Position numbers and translations under genes: made by a program. DNA of 64,000 bases. Source: Seison nebaliae. Taxonomy: Eukaryota > Rotifera > Pararotatoria > Seisonacea > Seisonidae. Location: contig JALJEE010002469.1 of the NCBI GenBank assembly GCA_023231475.1, positions 1 to 64,000 on the forward strand, written 5' to 3'. The notes below the pieces were generated by a model that was not told the DNA's origin, searched no databases, and was given only the letters and a program-made list of their open reading frames with translations. Within the stretch, counting starts at the first letter, position 1; every line of letters begins with the position of its first letter. Positions 52,937-64,000 of the stretch are shown here, piece by piece.

Positions 52937-55900
52937 AAAAATAATGATCTTATTGCGTAATTAATTGTAAATTGGATATAAATCGGAGAAGAAAGTGGAG
53001 GGAGGGTGGGGGGATGGGTAGATGGAGGAAATGATTGGAACAGGATTGTGCAGCTGTTATGACCGTCATGTTTCGAAGTAATAGTTAAAAGGACCAGATG
53101 ACAACAATCATCAATTTTAATATTCATGTCGTCAATGGGTGGTTGAACAAGTTCTTCAACATATAAATCATTTAGAAGTTCATCCTCTTTAATAAACGTA
53201 ATTCCGAATGGAAGAGCAGCATGTCAATGCCAATAAAAACAAATCAGAAATGACAGACGAATAAGATGATGTAAGAAATGGAAGGAATTGTGAAGGAAGT
53301 GGAAGAGGAAGACATCGAACAACACGAAGGCATGGGGAGATGAAGAAATATTTTCGAGTAGAAATAGAAATTGGAAAGGAGCAGAAGCAAGGAGGAAAAG
53401 AAAGAAGAAAACGATTAACATATCTTCCCATTTAAATATTTTCATTTGGTATAATAGTGTCAAGTGATTTCTTCTTCTTGTTTTACTTTTTAATAGAATG
53501 TAAATAATATGTAGATGGAAAGAAAGAAGAAATAATTGACTATGGAGAACAATAGTTATAATCGGATAAAGCAAATTCTCGACGACTACATATTTTCAAT
53601 AATCACAATCTTTCTATTTTCGCTTTCGATCATCATCCAAATCCATGTTCCGCCGAGATACTCACTTCTCTTGCCTCCTCCTTATTTCGATAATTAACTC
53701 ACTCGCAGATTCACTCCGACCCTCACATACACCCTGATCCAAACATAACACATCTGGAAAGATGTCCGTCCTTCATCAGTTATCCCACTCCAAATGTTCA
53801 CCGGAGAAGACCGGAAAATTACATAACATGCTAAATCGAATAATTCACTTGTCAACTTGTCATTCAGTACGAACGAATAACCAACATAATTATTTCTTTT
53901 ATATCATAATTCTCTTCTCAACATTTCCCATTACCTTGTCCCCGATATAGTACGACAATGAATAAATTGGTGAAAGCGGAAGATTATCGTTATCTCTCAG
54001 ACTGTTTAGTCCCTGAGCGGTTGCTGTTCATGTTCCTAATAATATTGGGAGTTTCATCTACATTCTCGTATCGAGACGAACGACGTCGAAATATTCAATT
54101 TTTTGATTGAATTATCTTCTCCCCTCCCTTCGAATGGTCTTTGACGCTCTCATTCTCCACGCTTCTCCGTCTTTCGCCCATTATCTGTTCTTCCATACTA
54201 GAGCCATAATTAGTTGTTAGGGGAATTTACCGAATTGGGGAGGAATATTAAGAATCTTATGATACATAAATATGTCAATCGACGTCATAGACAATCGTTA
54301 AATAAATGCATTAAATCACACAATATTCTGCTAATTGTACGTGGCCTCCAAGTGAAGTTGTTAAATTATTGCAAACTCATATTCACTCTGATAGTTAGGA
54401 GGAAAGAATAAGTGGAGAAATAATCAGTTCATAAATCCTTTTAACGATCGACCCAAATTGGACATAACTGATAATAGGCTGGATGGAATTGAAGAGGAGA
54501 ATCGTCGAATATCAATCAATTTAATAACTGAATCGATCATTGATGTACGTACATCCAAAATCTACAGATCAAGTAGATTGATAATTATAGTAAAGTAGTA
54601 CGATGAATAAAAAATCGGGAGATTATTCTTCCTATTGAGAATTTGGAGAATTTTCGCCTACAAATTACTTCTAGGTCCATAGGTCATGTCCACTTGTCTA
54701 GTAACATGTCACTTAATGGATGACGAGGCATCATCAGTCGAAGAAGAAACCATCAATAAAGATGGCTATCGCATAAACTAAATATTTAATCGATTCCCTC
54801 ATAATTTATTCCATATCATCAAAATACGAGGAGGCAGGACAACCTTAATATGATGATTCGATATCGAAACTTTCATAATTATACAGCGGTCAGTTGCTTG
54901 CTTCGTATCGAGTGTTAAATCTTTCTATTCATGTGTATGTATTCCTCCGATATTCGTTTATCATTTTAAAGTTCATCTCATAATATTTCCGTATTCATTT
55001 GACCGAATTGAGATGATATCCAGTCCATTCTTCATCTTGAGATGAAAGTAATAAATGAATGAGAAATCTAGAGAGCGAAGCTGTATGGAAGGCAACTAAT
55101 GTATTTGGGAACACTTGAAGAAAAAGAAACTAGAGAATTTGATGGATGTCAAGGTTCTGACGATCAGCGCGCATAAATAAACATTCCTCCATTCTTTTAC
55201 CGCTTAAACTTTCCCAAATATTAGTATATTCTATAATAACACTTCTCCAATAAACGATCAACGGGAACTGAGATGATGAACAATGACTCACTAATGACAG
55301 TTAGGAAGGAAACGGAGAGAAATTTCTCATCCATTCCATCCTCCTTTATTTGATGTAAATAGATGTAATTAAAGATAAATGGAAAAAATCGACGGTGAGC
55401 TGACGTAGTCGTATGCCACTGTGCATCGGACTCGTCCCGAAAGTCCCGACCTACTTTTCCATTTCCCCATCAACAGTCGTAAAGTTAGGACATTTTTCTA
55501 ATCTTGTTCCACCAAATTTTTAAAGTTTTATCAATCCTTCAAAAATTATTTTTGATTGTACTCCACTCTGAATTCCTAATTCGGATACTTTTAAAAAAGA
55601 TATTTATAATTCAACTATATTTATGTGTTGTACTAAGCAGACTCCCTAAGGTATTCTTGTTGAATAATTGACTTAATCGTTTATAATTGAGAACAGTCTA
55701 AAATAATCACCCGAAAATCCTACTTAAAGATTAGAAAGTTGAAAAAAGAAGGTGAAATATGAAAAGTTCGAAAATTTATTTTTCGAATTATCTTTTTTCA
55801 AAATCAAACTTAGGGAAATGTCCCTCAACCATTCTTTCGACGGAATTGATAAATGAATAATTCCAAGAATTTCTTATGCTTACTTTCCTAAAAGTTCTTT

Positions 55901-56445
55901 TAGTTTCTTTTATATCGAAATATTCATCAACATAAGTTACATTACACCAATTATCTGATTCTGAAACAGACTTTATCCGTCAAATTAACAGTGATAATAA
56001 ACATTTAATTCATCACACTACTCTTGATTGAATACATAGCATAATCAACGTTATTACGTCTCGGGTTATCTTCCAATCAAGTCGGAATCTTTTTCGTTAA
56101 ACTGAAAGTTAAGATTACTCAATAAAAACCAAATTAACAATTCTAATCTAAACATTACGTTAGTTTGAAATTAAAAAAAATTAAATTAAGAAATAGAAAA
56201 AATTGAATTAATATAAATAGATAGTAATATATTCAATTCAAGAGAAATTTCCTGCAAATTTTTCATTCAACAAAGAACACTTCTGTTTAATTCAACTTCT
56301 TCAATCGATTTCAAAAATCTACGGAATACTTCCGAAATGTCTCTTAAATATTGTTGATACTTAATACATAAATTGAATTGCATGAAATTATTCAAGTGAA
56401 AAATTTGGTTTTCGATTTTTCCATAATATCATCCCATAAAACTAT
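52937..56445. other. Gene-poor region
   Basis: Only short random open frames, several from purine-rich strands. A more G+C-rich patch at 55395-55460 has no recognisable identity. No RNA genes seen. Confidence 0.5.
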
Positions 56446-56934
56446 ATGGGAAGAATTGAACCTTATAATGGTTGGATTGACGGATCATGGTCACAGTCCT
56501 AATTCATACCAGAAATTGTGTTGTGAAATCGAATTATGTAAATTATACTTTAAAAAGATCATCAGAATCATTTAGATTTGTTAAACATATATGTTCATTA
56601 TTATATTTGTTTTGCATTAATCTAAAAAAAAGTCAAAATTATTATTAGTCAAAAAAATTTACGTAATAAAATAGATTTCTGATAGGAAAACATGGAAATA
56701 TCAAGGTCGAGATAAAGTAGTTTGGGTAAATTTTGTAGAATTTAGAAATTTGACTTATCGAACGGAAGAAAGTCGGTCATTAATAGAAATTATAGGTATT
56801 TTATATATTTTTTTGATTATTCAAAGTTGATGTGATGAATAATGATAGATGAACTATCCAATTCTTTTGGAAGTGCAATTGGAAAATTGTTGAAATATAC
56901 ATCGTCGTCCTTAAAGATGAATGGTTCGAAGTAA
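56446..56934 (+). CDS. Tentative three-exon small protein (79 aa)
   Basis: Exons 56446-56489, 56686-56795 and 56849-56934 join in frame (44+110+86 nt) from ATG to TAA across introns of 196 and 53 nt. The protein is Trp/Arg-rich at first (IEPYNGWIDGSWKTWKYQ), continues VVWVNFVEFRNLTYRTEE, and ends in an amphipathic Ser-rich helix. The smooth continuation across both splice points (GS-W-KT and II-D-EL) and a good TGATAG acceptor support it. The middle exon is the best supported; the first exon could be wrong. No family recognised. Confidence 0.4.
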
Positions 56935-57395
56935 ACTATTCGATTCGATTAATCGATTTTACCAAACTTAAATTTCCCATTCAAAATGGTTTCCTGAGAG
57001 AATTTGGAAGAAAGGAATTTCATATATCCGATATGTAGCTTAATAGTTTATTTTATTACTTTCTATAAATATTCGTGTGTGATGGGCGAAAAGTCCGTAC
57101 GGACGAAGGAGACCACAGATGCAATGAGAATATCAATATGAGATTAATGAGACAAGAAGATTAATTGCCAGATAAATAACAGGGGTAACACCTGAGGAAT
57201 GTTGACAATATAAAGAGTAATGAAATGTTCTTTGGTCAAAGGTCATCAACGAGAAGAATCAAATTATTCCAACTCGATTATTCTGTGAGATTCTAATGAT
57301 TTATGGAATGAAAAAGGATGAAATGGGGACGAAAACAAAGAGAAAGAAGGAAATTGTGGAGATAATTTACTGAAACGAATGGAAGTCTAGTAAAA

Positions 57396-57778
57396 TTGTT
57401 TGGGAAAGAATGGTGGAAGGAAACGAAGGAAATTTATAATGACATTTCAAAAGGAAAGGAAACTAATTTAACATTCAGTTTAAAAGTAAGAATTGGAAAC
57501 ATTCGTTATTATCTTGAACGAGAGAAACATAGTTCGAGAGAACTCGTACTTGAAATACATAGTAATGGAAGTTTCTCTTATGGAAGATGATGAATAGCGA
57601 AATAAATAGCTACTAATTAGAAGTCCGAGTTTTGGAGAACAATGAAGATTATGTTATTGATTACGTCCAAACGGGAGAAAGTTTTCTCCATCATCAACCG
57701 AAATTCTATTCAACTATTGTTCCTTTTACTTATCATGAAAGGATTAGAGGACATTGGGAAAACAATACGATATTATGA
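57396..57778 (+). CDS. Tentative two-exon protein, 5' end unknown
   Basis: An open exon up to 57570 (Lys/Glu-rich: KEWWKETKEIYND, LTFSLKVRIGNIRYY, RELVLEIHSNG) joins, across a 53-nt intron with a CTACTAAT branch-like motif, to 57624-57778 (RVLENNEDYVIDYVQTGES, then YSTIVPFTYHERIRGHW) and a TGA stop. Hydrophobic residues alternate with charged ones, suggesting beta strands. No ATG was found at the 5' side; acceptors near 57390 are possible. It is on the same strand as the 56446-56934 gene and 460 bases downstream, and could belong to the same transcription unit. No family recognised. Confidence 0.35.
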
Positions 57779-60700
57779 CATGTTTATAGAACTGGTTCTA
57801 ATCATAATGAGCAACTTCGATGTCGTCGTCAACTCTAAAACGAAAATTTCACTTCTATTATGTTTCCAGCGAGAAATGTTTCTACTTCTCACTGAAATCA
57901 TATTCATGAAATATTTCAATCAGAATATGAAAAACATAAAATTCTTCAACATTGAATGACATGAACTTGTTGCTATGCATACTGCTCACAATGTGCGCAA
58001 CGATTAATGATAAAATGATGATTTCATTTCGAGTCACTTTTTATGGATGCTCAAATTATAAAGGATCAAAGTAATTTTGATCTGTATTCACCATTTATTA
58101 TTTGAGATTTTTTCGTAAACATTGAATATTCTGTAAATGAAATGAGAATTTTGGTAGAATAAAAGAAAATCGACTTGAGAAAGTTAGTAAGAATTTGGAG
58201 AAGACGAAATGAAAGAAATACACTTATTGGAATTACCTTAATTTCTCTTATGGATGGATGAGTGCTTTGTCAAATCGTATTATGAAAGGAGTATCGAATG
58301 ACAGGAATCTGAAAAAGAAAATTGTCGTTATATAACTCGAAATTCATCTGTCCTTCCGTCTATCTAACCATTCATTCATTCATTTATCCTTCTATCCACT
58401 GCAAGTCTATATTAAGGATTTAGTGGAATAGGGACCGTCACCACTCCTTCTCGATAGAGAGCGATCAAATGGATTTGTGATTTTAGTGATTTATTAATTT
58501 GTCAACTAATCAACCAGAAGTTTTCAGTTATTTTATCTTCTTCCGAAAACAATTCATGTCCTATTGCATTGTGCACACTATTGAAGAAGAAAAATATTGA
58601 AACTTATCAACAACAACAACAGCAACAAAATTTTAAAATAATATTTGCTATGTAACTTTTTTTTCTCGTACTTTCTTAAAAATGGTTGTTCATTTTCGTC
58701 TTATTATGTTATAAACGGTGGGATAGTTGTAAATAAATTGTCTATTTAGAATGAACATCAGCAATTGATGAACGAAGTGATTGATAATTTTTCATAAGAT
58801 CATTGAATTATCTTTCAAGATCAAATTAGGATGATGACGAATGGGATGATCCAATAGAGCGATTTCCAATTATTGGAAATGATTCAAAGTTGATAAACAT
58901 TATTCATTGAATTGAGGAAATGTTGAATAATATGAAAACGAAGTGACAGAATATGAAGAAGGAGGAGGAGGAGGAGGAGGCAGCGAATTAGTGGGGGGAG
59001 ATTGTGTCATTTAACAAACGGAACTAGATGTCGGAATTGTTAGGATATAATTCATTATAAATTTAATCTTATGTTACTTCCACTTTCATTATTATTCATT
59101 AGTTAAATGTAATAGTATGTTTGTTGAATGTCTGGAAATGGGGAAGTATTAGAAATGAATATATATTGTCCGACAATTGAGTCAAATAACGACAATAATC
59201 ATTATAGTTACGAAGTTGATATACATTTCGAACGTTTCTTCTGTCGAAAAAAAATGGAACTTCACAGAATAACAGCTGATATGATGACATCGACCATTGT
59301 CACAATGATATCATCTTACTTATTAACTTATTTCTCTTATTACGACACGCCAATCCGTGAATGAATTGAACGTTGGAGATGTTCCCAAGATAATCTTATT
59401 CGCCGTATGTTGGAAGAGGATTATGTCGAAGGAAAGGAAAGGAAATTAAATAAATAAAAGAATTTCTTATCTTTTTTATAGTTTCTCCTTTCATTTTTCG
59501 TTTATGATGTGCAGGAAAAGAATGGGAAGCATTATGGATGAGGCAGGAGAATGATAATGAACGTCTGACGAATAAACTTTGAATGAAATCACAAACTACA
59601 TCAACAACATACGAATTAGGTGAAAGAGAGAACGAACTCGAATGCAAAGATGACTTTGAGAAGAAGAATAGAAATAACAACAACAACAACAACAATAAGA
59701 GTGATAACGGGAATTACGTAAAAAGAATTATGTAAGGAAAAATGATAATAATATCATCGTTGCTGACAATGCCAACGAAGAATAAATAAAGGAAGTAATA
59801 AATGAGAAAATTGCTAAAAAATGGATAAATTAATAAAAAAGAAGGATGAAATTGGATTTACATTGTCATTGTAAATAAGGGAATCCTAATACAAATGATT
59901 AGATAATCGACTGAGAAATACATAAGAAACATATTTCAAAATTCCATTATCCTTCAAATCATTGTCTAATCAAAGTCAACTGGAGGAGGAGGATGAGGGA
60001 AGAGCGGTTTAATAAGTTCTATTCTTTTATTTAGATTTGTTTTTCTTCTACTTAAATTTATCTTCACAAAATACTGGATGATGGAGAAACATGTCTGTGC
60101 ATTTATATATGCATTCAATTCACAATTTTACAAGCCGCAACACATTTACGTGTTCCTGGAAAATATGAGGGATTTCTTTACCGCTGTTCCGTCCCGGACG
60201 TAGTTGGGACGTAGACATTTCTCATTCGCCAACTGGCTAATATTGTCTTTAACTATTTGGTAGAAGGTCGATGGTGATCGAATATAAAGTCGAATGGAAT
60301 AACAGAAGGAATATCATTAATAATACGACAAACGGACGATACGAGGGTAGGTGATGGAGTATTAAGAATATGAAAATTCCAGTTCCCATCGGCTCTCTCA
60401 TTTCATCTGTTTTCTTATCATTTAATTAATTATGATAATTTGTTATGATATTATACAAGAGAAATTCCAAAAAAGTATATCAACGATATCGTTCTTTCGT
60501 TGTTGTTGTTGTTGTTGTTGTTGTTGGCGAGGCGTGAGAAGTGGCATAGAATAAAAGAATAAATGAATTGGCATTTGATTCGTTCACCGATTATCTGTGC
60601 AATGGGAACATTCGACGTACGTTTTAAGAGGAACATATGTCGATCAGATGAGATAAGAACAGCCATTACATAAAGGAGAATATTGACTTGGTCATATAGC

Positions 60701-62993
60701 AAATATTTCTGTATCTTTACGTTAATCTCCGGAAAATACATGTGCACTTAAAACGGTTAACGGATAATTTGATGAAAGCAATCATTATTTGTATACGTGG
60801 AACAATCGTATAAATACTAATCATTTTTCTTCTTTTCTTCTAGATATTTAATTTGGAAACATATAAATATTATCATAACTCTCCATCTACAATCAAATAA
60901 TTTCATTCTTCGTCTCCTTTCTACAACTACGTCAATCTATCGTCTAAATTGAGTTTAAAGGTAAATATATGTGATCCTGGTATCCCGTCTGCATTCTTGT
61001 CTGCGTATGTACGTTAGCTTATTTTTCGGAGTTATGTAATAGTTTATTAAATGGATTCGTTGAGATTGTGTAATTAGTGGGGAGAAAAGGGGTTGGATGG
61101 CTGGGTGAATACGAAGCAAATTTTACGTGAGTTCTAAATTTAATAAGAAGAAATCGGGTATTTTATGCAAACCGTTCTTCTTCTTATTCTTCTTCTTTTC
61201 TCTCGAGTTTTAGCGGCTTTTCTTCTTCTTCTTATTCGTCCTTCTCACTTCGTCAAGTCTATTCATTCAGTTTCTTTTTTTTTTCTTTAATGTTTAATAT
61301 TCGCAATATTCGTATGAAAATTATTAAGACATTCACCCGAATTTCCATTTTGTTGAGAGGAAAACGTAAAGAACTAGATCGACAAGACGACTATACGCTT
61401 GTGTGAGTGTGTGTGTGTATGTGTGTGTGTGTGTGTAAGACTTCATGGAAGGAATACCGATGTATCATGCACATCGTACAAGTTGAAGATGTGGAAGAAT
61501 AAGGAGATCTTCCAACCATATAACTCATTATCTCCATTATCATCAACATTAACAGTAGCAAATAGGAGAAACAACAAGAACAAGAAGAACAACAGCAACA
61601 ACAGTCGAATAATAACAAACTTCTATTGTAGTGGATTTGTGAGACTTTTATGCTTATCATATTTCATCGACTGATAATTTCCCAAAAGAACAAGGTAATA
61701 CGATGGAGTATAGTAAATGGAAATGGAGTTGTTGTTTCAGATGGAATGATGGCTCTGTAGTATGAATGACTCGATGGAAGTACAATTCGATTGGAATTAT
61801 CGTGACAAATTAAATGAATTTGTTATTAGTTCTTAATTTCACCTAAAATTCATTAATTACGAATCATCCTAGAAATACCTCCGCCTTCTCCCGCTATTCA
61901 TTGTGTAGGTGAGGGGATGTGTATTTTGAATGTGAGAGCGACTTGAGACAGAGATCGATGCACCAGCTCCAAAGTAAATGATGAGACTTCCTATACGACA
62001 ATCGAATGCTCTCTCCGATCTTTCTTCTTCGTTAGAGGCAAATTATATGGAGACAGGTGTACTACTGAAAATATTTTTGGTGGCATTTTAACTAATAAAT
62101 TATAATTGGGAGAAATTAATGAAAATTAAAGAGGAGAAAGTAGTTGGAAAGATAAGAAGAAGAGACAGGTGGATCATCACAAAGTCAAAGGAAAGTATAT
62201 ACCAAATTGAATTGACGACGTCGACGAAAGAAGAAAAGGGAGGAGAAGATGAGAAGAGTCGAATCGACTTTTAATGAAAGGATATATAAAGGTGAGATGC
62301 AGAGCACAGGCAAATAAGAAAAAAACCGAACAACGAAGATGATGAAGATAAATAATAAGAATAGTTTGTTATATGTAAATGAAGGGAAAACGAAAGAGAT
62401 TATAAAAATAAATGTCGTTTGGAATATGATAAGTTCTCAGTCGGATGTTCCCGCTGAAAATGATATGAGATTTTCACCTCACCAGATTTCCCCACATTCA
62501 ATCTTCGAATACATCTTTAATTCATAGAGCGGAAAACCTTTCAGTTCTTTTCCTCACACATTCTTTCGTCAAGGCCTGTAATCATGAAGAATGAAATCTA
62601 TTTCATTTCGATATTCCCACGCTAGAGACAGTTTGGATAGATAGACAAACGGAGAGAAGACAGGAGAAACGGTTAGATTAAATGGTTAAATTAGACGGTT
62701 AAATAGTTAGGTAAAGATACTATAGGTCGGTGGCTAGAGAGTGGCACGTGTAAGTGTGTGTGTATGTGTGTGTATGAGAGAAATATGCATATTCACATAT
62801 CCAACACCAGAATCTTTAGATGTCCTCCACATTCACAAGTTAAGTCTCTATCGCCGATGCGTCGATGAGTGCGAATGTGCGTGCACTTTGTGAATGAATG
62901 GGAGATATGGATACATATGTCAATTATTTCCATACTAAGTAAATGAAATTCTCATTTTGAAGTTTACTATTTATTTTCATAAGTCTATCGCAT
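57779..62993. other. Gene-poor, microsatellite-rich region
   Basis: No convincing gene. Simple repeats: (GGA)n at about 58958-58980, (CAA)n at 59675-59694, (TTG)n at 60499-60526, (GT)n at 61400-61436 and a short (GT)n near 62754-62775. Frames at 59128-59364 and 62339-62527 begin with ATG but lack domains; the latter follows a TATATAAAGG box near 62281 and might be a small gene. Confidence 0.5.
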
Positions 62994-63970
62994 TTATAGC
63001 ATATCCTTCGACCGTAAATAATCATGGATTAAATTGGTCAATTTGAAACCGGTGAATCGTTCCAATCTCTCGGGTAAGTTTCTCGCCGATGGTAATGAAC
63101 TTATTCGTTTCTCTTCTTCTGGCTCTTCTTCCGTCATGCGCGAAGGACAACTGTTTCGTCGCGAACTCCACGGCTCTCCTTTCGGTAGACTTTTCTTCGC
63201 CGGTAGACTAGAATCGATACTTGACATCATCTCAAACGAATTGAGCCAGGGCACTTGTCGATATTTCCCTCGACGATTCATTGTCGACGGGAAACTCTTC
63301 TCACTCGTCAATCGAGCCCACTCGCCAACATTCCCATCCGCCATCATTTCTATATCATGTCCATCTTCTGACACATTGACCGGCAACAGATTACCACTCT
63401 CTCCACGTCCATTCCTCAATCTTTTCGACATTCTCCGACGTTTAAAAAGAGTGCTAAAGCCTAAATAGACAACTATAATTACGACGATAAGCAGGACACC
63501 TGGAAATACGATAGTTCCGATTAAAGTCATAAAGATGTTATACTTCCTTCTGGAGCCGGGCGATTTCAAATGACGAATTTTACGATAATTCTTCGTTTTA
63601 ACAATCACACTTTCGTTATGTTTCAAACAATTGGAGTTAATATAAGGATCGTTTCTCGGACATAAACATTCGCCATTTCTCATCTCAATTCCATCGCAAC
63701 CAGTTTCATTCGAGAGGAGAAGTTTCTTCTCAACCGATATCGTCTTTCCAGTAATGCGCAATAATTCCATCACATTCTTTTCCACATGACCAACTGCAGT
63801 CGTACTGAATACATCATTGAAACAAGATTTTATTTTACAAGTAAATATTTTATGAAAAGTTGAATGAACATTGAATCCATCGACGAACATGAACAACATT
63901 CCATTATCAAGTTGAATACGACGAATAACCGGATGTCCCAGATCTTTTTCAAACGACATTCTCATTGATT
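62994..63970 (-). CDS. Partial single-pass membrane protein with possible ZP-like ectodomain end
   Basis: This is the last exon of a gene whose upstream exons lie beyond the window; an acceptor TTATAG precedes 63970. The ectodomain piece has FMFVDGFNVHSTFHKIF followed by TCKIKSC, which resembles the end of a zona pellucida domain (hydrophobic strand, then C-x4-C). A Cys-rich linker with CDGIEMRNGECLCP, one membrane segment (FMTLIGTIVFPGVLLIVVII), a basic stop-transfer KRRRMSKRLR and a Ser/Arg/Glu-rich cytoplasmic tail of about 150 residues follow. ZP proteins polymerise at apical or cuticular surfaces. The domain call rests on a short match and is tentative; the membrane topology is clear. 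Confidence 0.6.
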
Positions 63971-64000
63971 CTATAATTCGATAAGATCTCTTTTTTTCTT

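Noticed and set aside
57085..57120. Hammerhead-ribozyme-like segment (GTCCGTACGGAC followed by GAAGG)
   Set aside because: The palindromic stem resembles hammerhead stem II, but the CTGATGA core is absent and the GAAA box is GAAG on either strand.
1..64000. tRNA, rRNA, snRNA and CRISPR searches by eye
   Set aside because: No A-box/B-box pair, 5S, U6 or spaced direct-repeat array was recognised; a covariance-model search would be decisive.

Overview
The window is animal nuclear DNA, A+T-rich by eye (an estimate, not a count). Its conserved genes are metazoan: an adenylate cyclase with two catalytic domains, a nicotinic acetylcholine receptor alpha subunit, a PBC-class homeobox gene, an ISWI remodeler, a MNK kinase, MSH4, a beta-1,4-galactosyltransferase, TSR2 and a DIPK2/DIA1-type secretory kinase. 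Genes are compact: introns supported by conserved protein sequence are nearly all 36-74 nt, and several large genes have no intron. Several proteins are fast-evolving and rich in Lys, Asn and Glu. This suits a small-genome, fast-evolving invertebrate such as a nematode, mite or orthonectid; the window alone does not settle the phylum.

Layout. 1-5 kb holds mobile-element debris: a hAT-like end, a rearranged LTR-retrotransposon piece with PBS and broken gag, a small hairpin, and a 370-bp inverted-repeat element with a perfect 11-bp target duplication. 6.2-8.9 kb encodes a large acidic unrecognised protein. 14-19 kb holds three minus-strand genes in a row: the PBC homeobox gene, DIPK2-like, and a secreted Lys/Glu-rich protein with its own TATA box. 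21-26 kb has a small membrane protein and the adenylate cyclase. 28.7-30.5 kb has TSR2 and a Met-rich unknown. 31-39 kb has MNK and ISWI on the minus strand. 39.8-45.1 kb has the galactosyltransferase, MSH4 and a small unknown protein on the plus strand. 45.7-48.8 kb is the receptor. From 49 to 63 kb only short tentative genes and microsatellites are seen, ending in a partial membrane protein with a ZP-like ectodomain.

The genes do not form a pathway; they cover signalling (cyclase, receptor, MNK), chromatin and transcription (ISWI, PBC), meiosis (MSH4), ribosome assembly (TSR2) and the secretory route (galactosyltransferase, DIPK2-like).

The most unusual observations are these. (1) Of 20 introns fixed by conserved protein sequence, 16 begin GTT, three GTG, one GTC and none GTA, and four end AAG. 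(2) The PBC homeodomain has lost exactly the three residues that define TALE homeodomains. (3) An LTR-retrotransposon fragment is bounded by inverted copies of the LTR start. (4) A MITE-like element has an 11-bp target duplication. Exon joins were made by hand from splice dinucleotides and family conservation and have not been tested against transcripts.
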